From Planctomycetota bacterium (lineage in GTDB: Bacteria > Planctomycetota > Brocadiia > SM23-32): a DNA stretch of 6,061 nt. A program made the position numbers and the translations under genes. Under the pieces are notes generated by a model that was given only the letters and a program-made list of their open reading frames with translations, ran no database searches and was not told where the DNA came from. Location: positions 1 to 6,061 of the forward strand of contig JAUVVP010000141.1 in the NCBI GenBank assembly GCA_030604585.1, in the 5' to 3' direction. Within the stretch, counting starts at the first letter, position 1, and each line of letters begins with the position of its first letter. Shown here piece after piece: positions 1 through 5,990 of the stretch.

Positions 1-1130
1 ATGCGCCCGTCCGGGCCGAAGGTCACGCTGTAGCCGCGTTCGAGCACTCTGAGGGGGCTGAGTGCTTCCAGGCGCCGGCCCGTTCCCATAATCGCCTCCC
101 TGAGCAGTCCGAGCCGGTGAGCGAACAGCGTCTTGAGCTTCTCCAGGACGTCGTCGAGGCGCTGGGCTCTTTCGCGCAGGGCTGCCTCGGGGCGCCTGAA
201 GGCGTAGCGGGAGGTGACGGCGGCCAGGCGCGTCCGTCCCCGCTCCACCATGCCCTGAAGCGCCATGGCGAGGCGCTTGCGCCGCTCCTTGAGGCGCTCC
301 AGCAGCTCGGTCCGGTCGGGCACGACTATCTCGCCGGCCTCCGTGGGCGTGGCGGCCCGCACGTCGGCGGCAAAGTCGGAGATGGAGAAATCTATCTCAT
401 GCCCCACGGCGCTGACGATCGGGATGCGGCTGCGGTAGATGGCGCGGGCGACGGCCTCCTCGTTGAACGCCCATAGGTCCTCGAGGCTGCCTCCGCCGCG
501 CCCCACGATGATGAGGTCGAGGTCGGGCCGCTTCGCGTTCAGCAGGTCTATGGCTGCCGCGATCTCGCCCGCGGCCTCACCTCCCTGCACCCGCGACGGC
601 AGCAGGTAAAGCTCAACGGCCGGGAAGCGACGCGACATGACGTTGATGATGTCCCGAATGGCCGCGCCGGTGGGGCTGGTGACAACCCCGATCCTGCGCG
701 GGAAGGGCGGCAGGGGCTTCTTGATCTCCTCGCGGAACAGGCCTTCCTTCTCCAGCCTCTCCATGAGCCGGCGGAAGGCGAGCTGGAGGGCGCCCAGACC
801 CCTGGGTTCCATCCACGAGATGATGAGCTGATAGCTGCCCCTTGGGGCGTAAACGTCAATCGCGCCGCGCGCCACGACCTCCATCCCCTCTTCCGGCTCG
901 AAGCGGAGCGAGGAGGCCACGCCGCGCCAGATGACGCCGCTGAGGACCGCATGTTCGTCCTTCAGCGTCAGGTAGACGTGCCCGGAGGTCGCCCGCGTAA
1001 AGCGGGATATCTCGCCGACTACGTAGACGCTGGGGAAGGCGGACTCAAGGTTCTCCTTGATGCGGGCGGTCAGCTCGGAGACGCTCAGCGGCCCCATGCT
1101 CTGGTCACTCTGAGGGGGCAGTCCGGTCAT
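1..1130 (-). CDS. xseA: Exodeoxyribonuclease VII large subunit (3' end cut off by window edge)
   Basis: Catalytic subunit of exonuclease VII, a cytoplasmic nuclease that degrades single-stranded DNA from both ends to short oligonucleotides in mismatch repair and DNA-damage processing, acting with the small subunit XseB. The reading frame is open from the ATG at 1130 to the window edge, giving 376 codons. Seen in order: the family start PLSVSELTARIK near residues 14-25, an N-terminal OB-fold region (about 15-110), the nuclease core with IGVVTSPTGAAIRD (147-160), GRGGGSLEDLWAFNEE (210-225) and SAVGHEID (240-247), then a charged, helix-rich segment (about 272-355) fitting the coiled coil that binds XseB. 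D160, R211, H244 and D247 match the positions reported as important in the E. coli enzyme. The frame still runs at LERGYSV (363-369), a C-terminal family motif, so only a short tail is missing. The start is uncertain: no strong ribosome binding site is visible, and Met12 is an alternative. It lies 50 bases downstream of lptD on the same strand. Confidence 0.96.
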   Translation of the reverse strand, partial: MTGLPPQSDQSMGPLSVSELTARIKENLESAFPSVYVVGEISRFTRATSGHVYLTLKDEHAVLSGVIWRGVASSLRFEPEEGMEVVARGAIDVYAPRGSYQLIISWMEPRGLGALQLAFRRLMERLEKEGLFREEIKKPLPPFPRRIGVVTSPTGAAIRDIINVMSRRFPAVELYLLPSRVQGGEAAGEIAAAIDLLNAKRPDLDLIIVGRGGGSLEDLWAFNEEAVARAIYRSRIPIVSAVGHEIDFSISDFAADVRAATPTEAGEIVVPDRTELLERLKERRKRLAMALQGMVERGRTRLAAVTSRYAFRRPEAALRERAQRLDDVLEKLKTLFAHRLGLLREAIMGTGRRLEALSPLRVLERGYSVTFGPDGR

Positions 1131-1180
1131 GGCGGCTCGACTACGGTTAAGCGTGCGGCGCCGCCACCGGGGACGGGAGG

Positions 1181-3922
1181 CTATCGCCTGGCGCGGCGCC
1201 GGTCGTCAAAGACACCCCAGCCGGCCGGGCCGAAGCCGAAGAGGATGGCGAAGTCCTGGTTCGCCTCCTCGAAACGCAGCCCGAAGTCCAGGAGCCATTT
1301 GTGCAGCACCCGCCGGATGATGATGCTCGTCTGGAGGTTCCTCTGGTCGCCGGCGCCGCGGGAATCGAACTCGTACTGCTCGAACACGAGCAGCTTGTAG
1401 CGGTCGCTCAGCTCGCAGATCAGTTCAGCGGTGACGGTGGAGTTCAGGTCGGAGATCCTGTCGTAGTCCAATCTGAGTTCCCACCGGGGCAGGTAGTTCA
1501 ATGACCCGCCGAAGTTGAGGACATCGGGCTGCCTCTCAAGGCCGATGCGGTTGTCGCGGGAGTGCAGCGAGACGTGGTCGCTGAGGCGCATCTCGAAGTC
1601 CGCCCGCAGGAAGTCCTCGTCCAGGGCGCTCAGCACCGAGCTGCTCGAGCGGCTCACGAGGGCCACGTCCAGCTCCGCCCAGTTCTCCGACTGCCATCTG
1701 CCCCCCTGCATGCGCTTGGTCTGGAGCCGCTGGCGCAGCCCGAGTGTCAGCTCCGTGCCGCTGTCAATGGCGTCGCGGCCGTCCATCTGGATGAAGTCCT
1801 CCGAGCCGGCTCCGGAGGCCGTGAGGACTTCGACGCCCGCGTGCGGGATGAGGATGTGGCGCAGGCGGTTCAGGTTGAACAGCTTGCTGGCAAGGCCGAA
1901 CGTCCGGCTGAAGGTGGTGCTGGCCGTCAAGCCCGCCCCCAGCGCCGAGCGCCTCTCGGAGCCCTGGAACGAGCCGCCGACCGCAGCGCTGTCGCCGGCC
2001 CACGTCGCCAGCGCCCGCACGAACGGGTCAAGCCGGAAGATGCTCATCGAGAAGGGCAGCGAGAGCTTGTGCTCCGTGTGCAGGCGCGTCAGGCTCGGCG
2101 GGCCTGCCGGCGGGGGTAACAGCGCGTCGCTGAACTCAAGCTCGTAGTAGCCCGCCACCACCGAGCCGTCGTAGACCAGCCGCCCCAGCGGCAGCCCGAC
2201 GATCTCCAGGTCCAGGCTCGGCCTCTGCTCCACCTGCGTCAGGAAGCTGTTGACCTGCTGCTTGTAGAGCAGCGCCAGGTAGGTTGAGTTGCGCAGGTAG
2301 CGGACCAGCAGATAGCTTTCGGGCGCCTTCTCTTCCTCGAAGTCCGCCTCGAAGTACTCGTCCAGGAAGCCCCCGTCCGACAGCCAGTAGTATTCCGCGT
2401 CAACACGCCAGTGGCGGCTCAACTGCGAGCGGTGCTCCAGGTGGAAGCCCCCGCGGTTCTGCCTCGGCACGGGCAGGCCGGTGTCGTCCTCGTTGCCGCT
2501 GTCGCTTACGTAGTAGCCTCGGACGCGGCCCTCGTGCCGGGCGTAGGGCTCCTGGCCGAACTCGTAGAGCAGCTCCGTCCCCACGGCCGGCCCGCGCGAG
2601 CCGTAGTAGTCCAGGTTGACGGTCCAGGTGTCCACCCACGGGGGAGGAGTGGTCAGGTCGAGCGGCTGCCACGTGGTCTGGACAAAGGCGCCGAACTTGC
2701 TCGAGGTGCCTATGGCGTAGTCGGTCAGCAGGTAGGAGCGGCGCGTCAGGTCCACCCCGACGAAGGGCACCCACAGCAGCGTGCGTTCCGCCTCGCCCAT
2801 GTACAGCCGCACGTCCTCGGCCGTCACGAGGGCGCTCTCGGCCTCCCGCAGCACCTGCAACCTCTCCGCTCGGAACAGGTAGTGCGGCCGGGCGAATCCG
2901 CACGTGGTAATGGAGGCACGCTCGACCTTCAACGTCTTGCTGTCGATCAGATACACCTCTTCCTCACCGCGGAAGACGTAGACGGTATCTACGGGAGCCA
3001 GCGGGTCCTTCATCCTCACTTCCGCGGCCGTGGCCAGGCCGCGGGCGCGGCTCGGGTTGATGTAGACCTCGTCGGCGCTCAGGGACTCCAGCAGTCCGGC
3101 GATCTCCAGCGCAGCGCCCGCGCGTGATCCGGCGGGCACGGGCGCGCCGGGCTTTCGGGAGATGCGCACATTGCCCTGGGCGTAGATCTCGTAGACATCG
3201 CGCGTCATGTCGATCCACAGCACGGCTGCATCCGCCCGCATCGTCAGGTTGCCGTAGGCGCCGTGCACGTCGCCGATGAAGACCGCCGCAATCGGCTCCT
3301 CCTCCAGGAAGACGACCATCTGCTCGGCGTCCAGAAGCTCAAGGATAGCCTCCACACGTTCTTCGGGCTCGGCCGCCGGGACGGCCTTCCAGCTCTCCTC
3401 CTGCAGGTCACGGGTGAGGGCCTGCGCCTTGGTGAACAGCGGCGAGGCGACGGGCTCCTCAGACCTGGTCAGGGGGCAGTCCCACGCGAAGGACAGCGTG
3501 CTCGTGAACCGCATCAGGATCGCCACGGCGTCGGGCTCGCGCACCTGCTGCCCTTCGATCAGGCGCAGCCGCGACCGGGGCGGAGCGCTCTCGGCGTAGA
3601 CCCTCACCATAGCCGCCTGGACGCCCTCGCGCTCGGACAGCGCCCTGTCAAACCAGACCACCATGCGCGGCGCGGCCAGGCGCACCGGCCCCTGGCGGAT
3701 CACGGCTCCCTCCTCGGCCACGAAGACCCTTACGCCTGCCTGCTGCCACGTCGTGACGGGCTTGAGGCTTTCCAGCCGGAGGATGTCGTGGCTGTAGTCG
3801 CCTTCGACAAACCTGCTCTGCGCGCGGCACGGCAGCGAGCAGAGCAGTGAAAGCCCAAAGGCCAGGAGGGCTGCTTGCGCGGTTGCGCGTCGGGACATCT
3901 TCTCGGTTCTGCCGGAGGCCAT
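1181..3922 (-). CDS. lptD: LPS-assembly protein LptD (outer-membrane LPS translocon)
   Basis: Outer-membrane beta-barrel that, in the known family with lipoprotein LptE, inserts lipopolysaccharide into the outer leaflet after delivery through LptA. The 913-residue product (E. coli LptD is 784) has an N-terminal signal peptide: basic MSRR from Met9, hydrophobic core about 17-30, likely cleavage after CRA (32-34). OstA/LptA-like segments follow (about 62-92, 210-256 with AQGNVRI, and 281-304). The diagnostic signature is ITTCGFARPHYLFRAERL (338-355), then LLWVPF (382-387) at the entry to the barrel. Residues about 400-905 are rich in alternating aromatic and polar residues with Tyr-rich strands, ending with a final hairpin FAILFGFG (891-898). 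Mature cysteines are only C149, C341 and C836. Two starts are possible: Met1 at 3922 and Met9 at 3898; Met9 gives the more canonical signal peptide, and neither has a strong Shine-Dalgarno. It is divergent from the ATPase-like gene and upstream of xseA. Confidence 0.9.
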   Translation of the reverse strand: MASGRTEKMSRRATAQAALLAFGLSLLCSLPCRAQSRFVEGDYSHDILRLESLKPVTTWQQAGVRVFVAEEGAVIRQGPVRLAAPRMVVWFDRALSEREGVQAAMVRVYAESAPPRSRLRLIEGQQVREPDAVAILMRFTSTLSFAWDCPLTRSEEPVASPLFTKAQALTRDLQEESWKAVPAAEPEERVEAILELLDAEQMVVFLEEEPIAAVFIGDVHGAYGNLTMRADAAVLWIDMTRDVYEIYAQGNVRISRKPGAPVPAGSRAGAALEIAGLLESLSADEVYINPSRARGLATAAEVRMKDPLAPVDTVYVFRGEEEVYLIDSKTLKVERASITTCGFARPHYLFRAERLQVLREAESALVTAEDVRLYMGEAERTLLWVPFVGVDLTRRSYLLTDYAIGTSSKFGAFVQTTWQPLDLTTPPPWVDTWTVNLDYYGSRGPAVGTELLYEFGQEPYARHEGRVRGYYVSDSGNEDDTGLPVPRQNRGGFHLEHRSQLSRHWRVDAEYYWLSDGGFLDEYFEADFEEEKAPESYLLVRYLRNSTYLALLYKQQVNSFLTQVEQRPSLDLEIVGLPLGRLVYDGSVVAGYYELEFSDALLPPPAGPPSLTRLHTEHKLSLPFSMSIFRLDPFVRALATWAGDSAAVGGSFQGSERRSALGAGLTASTTFSRTFGLASKLFNLNRLRHILIPHAGVEVLTASGAGSEDFIQMDGRDAIDSGTELTLGLRQRLQTKRMQGGRWQSENWAELDVALVSRSSSSVLSALDEDFLRADFEMRLSDHVSLHSRDNRIGLERQPDVLNFGGSLNYLPRWELRLDYDRISDLNSTVTAELICELSDRYKLLVFEQYEFDSRGAGDQRNLQTSIIIRRVLHKWLLDFGLRFEEANQDFAILFGFGPAGWGVFDDRRRARR

Positions 3923-3996
3923 TCGGGCGGCTCAACACCGGATATGGGAGGAGACACGGTGCCCGCGGCGTCGGCGCTACCAAACGGGCCGGCGAT

Positions 3997-4025
3997 CTTT
4001 TACCATATTCCGCCGTTTCTGTAAA
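3997..4025 (-). promoter_or_regulatory. Candidate sigma70-type promoter for lptD-xseA
   Basis: On the minus strand, TTTACA (4025-4020) matches 5 of 6 bases of the -35 consensus. After exactly 17 bases comes TAAAAG (4002-3997), matching 4 of 6 of the -10 consensus. It sits in the only AT-rich patch of the divergent gap, and would start transcription near 3990, leaving a leader of about 68 bases before the lptD ATG at 3922. This is motif matching only; no transcript data are available. Confidence 0.4.
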
Positions 4026-4027
4026 AC
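3999..4027 (+). promoter_or_regulatory. Candidate sigma70-type promoter for the ATPase-like gene
   Basis: On the plus strand, TTTACC (3999-4004, 4 of 6 of the -35 consensus) is followed after 17 bases by TAAAAC (4022-4027, 4 of 6 of the -10 consensus). It would start transcription near 4034 and give a leader of about 113 bases before the ATG at 4147. It almost exactly overlaps the minus-strand candidate, each hexamer serving opposite roles on the two strands, so the two promoters would compete for polymerase. Confidence 0.35.
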
Positions 4028-4033
4028 AGACGG
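4013..4033. repeat. Inverted repeat overlapping the divergent promoters
   Basis: Perfect dyad TCTGT (4018-4022), AAA spacer, ACAGA (4026-4030). It is extended by CCG (4013-4015) against CGG (4031-4033) if two T bases (4016-4017) bulge out. It covers the -35 hexamer of the lptD candidate and the -10 hexamer of the opposing candidate, so it could be an operator. It lacks a following U-tract, so it is not a good terminator. Confidence 0.35.
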
Positions 4034-4054
4034 CCTGCATCGGGCGCTCGCGGC

Positions 4055-4136
4055 CCTCTGAGCGGCCCCGAGGCCCGAGAGAGGACGCGCCGAAAGCTGC
4101 GCCCTCTCTGCGCAAGCGCGCTCCGGCCGGCGGAGG
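4055..4136 (+). promoter_or_regulatory. Leader with competing inverted repeats ahead of the ATPase-like gene
   Basis: Four short complementary arms are visible: CCTCT (4055-4059), AGAGAGG (4078-4084), CCTCTCT (4103-4109) and the Shine-Dalgarno GGAGG (4132-4136). Arm 2 can pair with arm 1 (5 bp, backed by an inner GGCC/GGCC stem at 4064-4067 and 4072-4075). It can instead pair with arm 3 (7 bp, then an A-C mismatch and four more pairs, 8-base loop). Arm 3 can pair with arm 4 with one G-U wobble. This is the geometry of an attenuator-like switch, but GC-rich DNA gives such pairings by chance, so function is only inferred. Confidence 0.25.
4132..4136 (+). promoter_or_regulatory. Ribosome binding site fixing the ATPase-like start
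   Basis: GGAGG lies 10 bases before the ATG at 4147. Together with protein similarity beginning just after that Met, it selects 4147 over the in-frame ATG at 3847, which would lie inside lptD on the opposite strand and cross the promoter region. Confidence 0.6.
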
Positions 4137-4146
4137 ATCGCACGCA

Positions 4147-4944
4147 ATGGACGTTGAGAGGCACAACCTGGCCCAGATAGAGCGGCTCAACCAGCGGGGC
4201 GGCCGCACGCTGAGCATCGTTGACCTGATCGAGGACGGCACCATCACCGCTGAGATGGCGGCCCTCTGCTGGCTGGCAGTCGAGCACGGGGGCGGCTTCG
4301 TCACGGGCGCGGTGCCCGGCGGAGCGGGGAAGACCTCCCTGATGGCGGCCCTGCTGGCGTTTCTGCCGCCGGGCGAGAAGATCACCACCGTCGCGGACCG
4401 CAGCGTCATAGACGCCGCCCTGAGCGGCGCGATGGCGCTGCCGGCGACGCTGCTGGCGCACGAGATCGGCTCGGGCCACTGGTTTGGCTACATCTGGGGC
4501 CGCGACGCGGCGGACTTCTTCAGTCTCGCCGGGCAGGGGTTGCGCTGCGTCTCCTGCCTGCACGCCGACACACCTGAGCAGACGCAGCAGGCGCTCAGTT
4601 CCCTCGGTGTGGCGGAGGGCGACCTCGGACGCCTCGCCTTGCAGCTTTTCATGCACATGGGCGGCGGCCGGCGCCGCATAGTGCGGCGCGTCAGCGGGCT
4701 TCACTGCTTCCTGGACGGGCGCCTCCGGACCCTCTACCGCTGGCGGCCCACGGATGACGCCTTTGAACCGGCCCTGGACCGCCGGGAGGTCTGCGCGCTG
4801 CTCGGCGCACAATACGCGGCGCCTGCGCAGCAGGTGAACGCACGATGGCAGCACTACGAAGGGCGCCTGCGGGCGCTCCAGGAGGAAGGCGTCCGCTCGT
4901 TCGCCCAGGTGCGGCGCCGCATCGTGCAGGCCTACGGCGCCTGA
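4147..4944 (+). CDS. CpaF/VirB11-like secretion ATPase homologue, short and with altered active site
   Basis: 265 residues resembling the C-terminal ATPase domain of the GspE/PilT/VirB11/CpaF superfamily, the hexameric motors of type II and IV secretion and pilus systems. Aligned by eye to CpaF: LSIVDLIEDGTITAEM (22-37) matches the stretch just before the P-loop; FVTGAVPGGAGKTS (51-64) is the P-loop; FLPPGEKITTVAD (72-84) matches FIPPDERIVTIED; GYIWGRDAADFF (114-125) matches GEVRGGEALDML; CLHADTPEQT (137-146) matches the histidine box TIHANTPRDA. The P-loop keeps GKT but has Val where the first Gly is expected; the Walker B Glu aligns with Tyr115, the next Arg with Trp117, and Glu of the Asp box with Ala83. 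The N-terminal domain of CpaF (full length about 450 residues) is absent, and no pilus or secretion gene is in view. It may therefore be a regulatory or nucleotide-binding relic rather than a motor. Family membership is fairly sure; role unknown. Confidence 0.75.
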   Translation: MDVERHNLAQIERLNQRGGRTLSIVDLIEDGTITAEMAALCWLAVEHGGGFVTGAVPGGAGKTSLMAALLAFLPPGEKITTVADRSVIDAALSGAMALPATLLAHEIGSGHWFGYIWGRDAADFFSLAGQGLRCVSCLHADTPEQTQQALSSLGVAEGDLGRLALQLFMHMGGGRRRIVRRVSGLHCFLDGRLRTLYRWRPTDDAFEPALDRREVCALLGAQYAAPAQQVNARWQHYEGRLRALQEEGVRSFAQVRRRIVQAYGA

Positions 4945-4954
4945 ACGCTGCGCT

Positions 4955-4983
4955 TTGCATGTGCGCGAGCCGCCGGATACACT
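4955..4983 (+). promoter_or_regulatory. Weak candidate promoter before the deacetylase-like gene
   Basis: In the 80-base gap between the two plus-strand genes, TTGCAT (4955-4960, 3 of 6 of -35 consensus) is followed after 17 bases by TACACT (4978-4983, 4 of 6 of -10 consensus). It could give the downstream gene its own transcript. The match is weak, and read-through from the gene before is equally possible; no terminator is visible between them. Confidence 0.25.
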
Positions 4984-5012
4984 GGTCTTGTCGCTTGCTA
5001 AAGGGGATTTGC

Positions 5013-5016
5013 GGAG
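5013..5016 (+). promoter_or_regulatory. Ribosome binding site supporting a GTG start
   Basis: GGAG lies 8 bases before the GTG at 5025. This start begins ten residues before the first conserved strand of the deacetylase fold and avoids the 100-base overlap with the preceding gene that the in-frame ATG at 4845 would need. Confidence 0.55.
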
Positions 5017-5024
5017 TCTGCGCC

Positions 5025-5951
5025 GTGGCCGAAGAGGACCGTAGAGCTTTGCACGTTGTGTTCACGATGGACTGCCTGCCGGCGGGAGCGACGGGCGGCA
5101 TCCAGGGCCCCGAGCGTTGGGACGGGGCGGCGGGGGCGGCCGTTGCGTTTGCGCAGGCCGTGGTCGGCGAAGGCTTCGGCGCCACGTTTTTTGTCGCGCC
5201 GGAGGCCCTGAAGCGGTTGCGCGGGGCCGTGGACGAGATTCGCTCGGCGGGTTGTGAACTCGGCCTGCTCTGCCATCCGCAGCTTTCCAGCTACCACGCC
5301 CACCTGGGGGCCTACAGCTACGAGCGGCAGCGCGAGATAGTGGGACTGGCAAAGAAGGCGTGGGAAGACGCCCTCGGCGAGAGCACGGAGACGTTCCGGC
5401 CGGGATTCTTCAGCGCCAACGACTATACCTTCCACGCCCTCTGCATGGAAGGCTTCCGGCAGGGGAGCTGCTCCCTGCCGGGGCGGATGGACAACGAGCA
5501 GTGCAGCATGTGGTTCGGCAGCTACCCCTTCGCTCACCACACGGACCCCCTGGACCGCACCACGCAGGGGACGATGGAGTTCTTCGAGGTGCCCGTCACC
5601 AGCGACTTCGCCGCCGTCTCCTACCTCAGCTACGAGACCTACACGCCGCCCCACCTGCGCATCGAAGAGCCCGACATCCATGAGTATGCACGCGACCTCA
5701 TCCTTAGCCAGGTGGACAAGATGGACGAGGATGAGATCCCGGCTCAGACTATCGGCTTCGTGACCTCGAACGTGGTCGGCTGGGGGCGGCAGGACGACCC
5801 GCACGTCGAAAGGCTGCGGAACCTGTGCGGCATGCTGCGCGAGCTGGCCGAAGAGCGCGACATGGACCTGTGCTGGACCCCGCTGGCGGCCCTCCATGAG
5901 ATGTCCGACCGGCAGCTCGGTGTGCCGCGGGGCCTCGAAGACGCCGTGTGA
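5025..5951 (+). CDS. Polysaccharide deacetylase (NodB/CE4)-like protein
   Basis: 308 residues from a GTG start. The NodB-homology fold is a metal-dependent barrel that removes acetyl groups from peptidoglycan, chitin-like or other sugars, or acts on related C-N bonds. Seen in order: first strand and motif 1 LHVVFTMDCLP (9-19), where the usual TFDDGP has become T-M-D-C; GFGATFFVAPEAL (51-62), the typical 'atFFv' strand; motif 2 region GCELGLLCHPQLSSYHAH (76-93) with H84, H91 and H93; motif 3 FRPGFFSAND (124-133); a VP-containing strand EFFEVPVTSDF (185-195); and a late strand IGFVTSN (243-249), where many relatives have a His. Asp16, the putative base, and Arg125 are kept, but the metal-binding Asp is Cys17. 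No signal peptide or transmembrane segment is visible, so it appears cytoplasmic. That is unusual for a cell-wall deacetylase and suggests a soluble sugar substrate or another reaction. It follows the ATPase-like gene by 80 bases. Confidence 0.72.
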   Translation: MAEEDRRALHVVFTMDCLPAGATGGIQGPERWDGAAGAAVAFAQAVVGEGFGATFFVAPEALKRLRGAVDEIRSAGCELGLLCHPQLSSYHAHLGAYSYERQREIVGLAKKAWEDALGESTETFRPGFFSANDYTFHALCMEGFRQGSCSLPGRMDNEQCSMWFGSYPFAHHTDPLDRTTQGTMEFFEVPVTSDFAAVSYLSYETYTPPHLRIEEPDIHEYARDLILSQVDKMDEDEIPAQTIGFVTSNVVGWGRQDDPHVERLRNLCGMLRELAEERDMDLCWTPLAALHEMSDRQLGVPRGLEDAV

Positions 5952-5990
5952 GAGGAGCTCTGCCGGCCGGCTACCGGGTTGAGAGGAAGG

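Noticed and set aside
45..1119. 14-base exact direct repeat CACTCTGAGGGGGC at 45-58 and 1106-1119
   Set aside because: Both copies lie inside xseA, in different codon frames, with no extended similarity on either side. One such match in a GC-rich 6-kb window is not surprising.
1153..1167. GC palindrome between lptD and xseA as a terminator
   Set aside because: GCGGCGCCGC (1155-1164) is self-complementary but leaves no room for a proper loop in the longer pairing, and no U-tract follows on the minus strand.
3847..4146. N-terminal extension of the ATPase-like gene to an ATG at 3847
   Set aside because: It would overlap the 5' end of lptD on the other strand and cross the AT-rich promoter patch. 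The added residues are Arg/Pro/Gly-rich with no family similarity, and the good ribosome binding site is at 4132-4136.
4845..5024. N-terminal extension of the deacetylase-like gene to an ATG at 4845
   Set aside because: It would overlap the preceding gene by 100 bases, and the added stretch is low-complexity Arg/Ala/Gly sequence typical of an out-of-frame read of GC-rich coding DNA. The GTG at 5025 has a well-placed GGAG.
4998..5897. Long minus-strand open frame (299 codons) opposite the deacetylase-like gene
   Set aside because: It lies wholly antisense to a gene with clear family motifs, and its translation shows no recognisable domain. Such antisense frames are expected in GC-rich DNA. 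The same applies to minus 4000-4854 and plus 951-1400, 1515-2147, 2411-3127 and 3263-3850.
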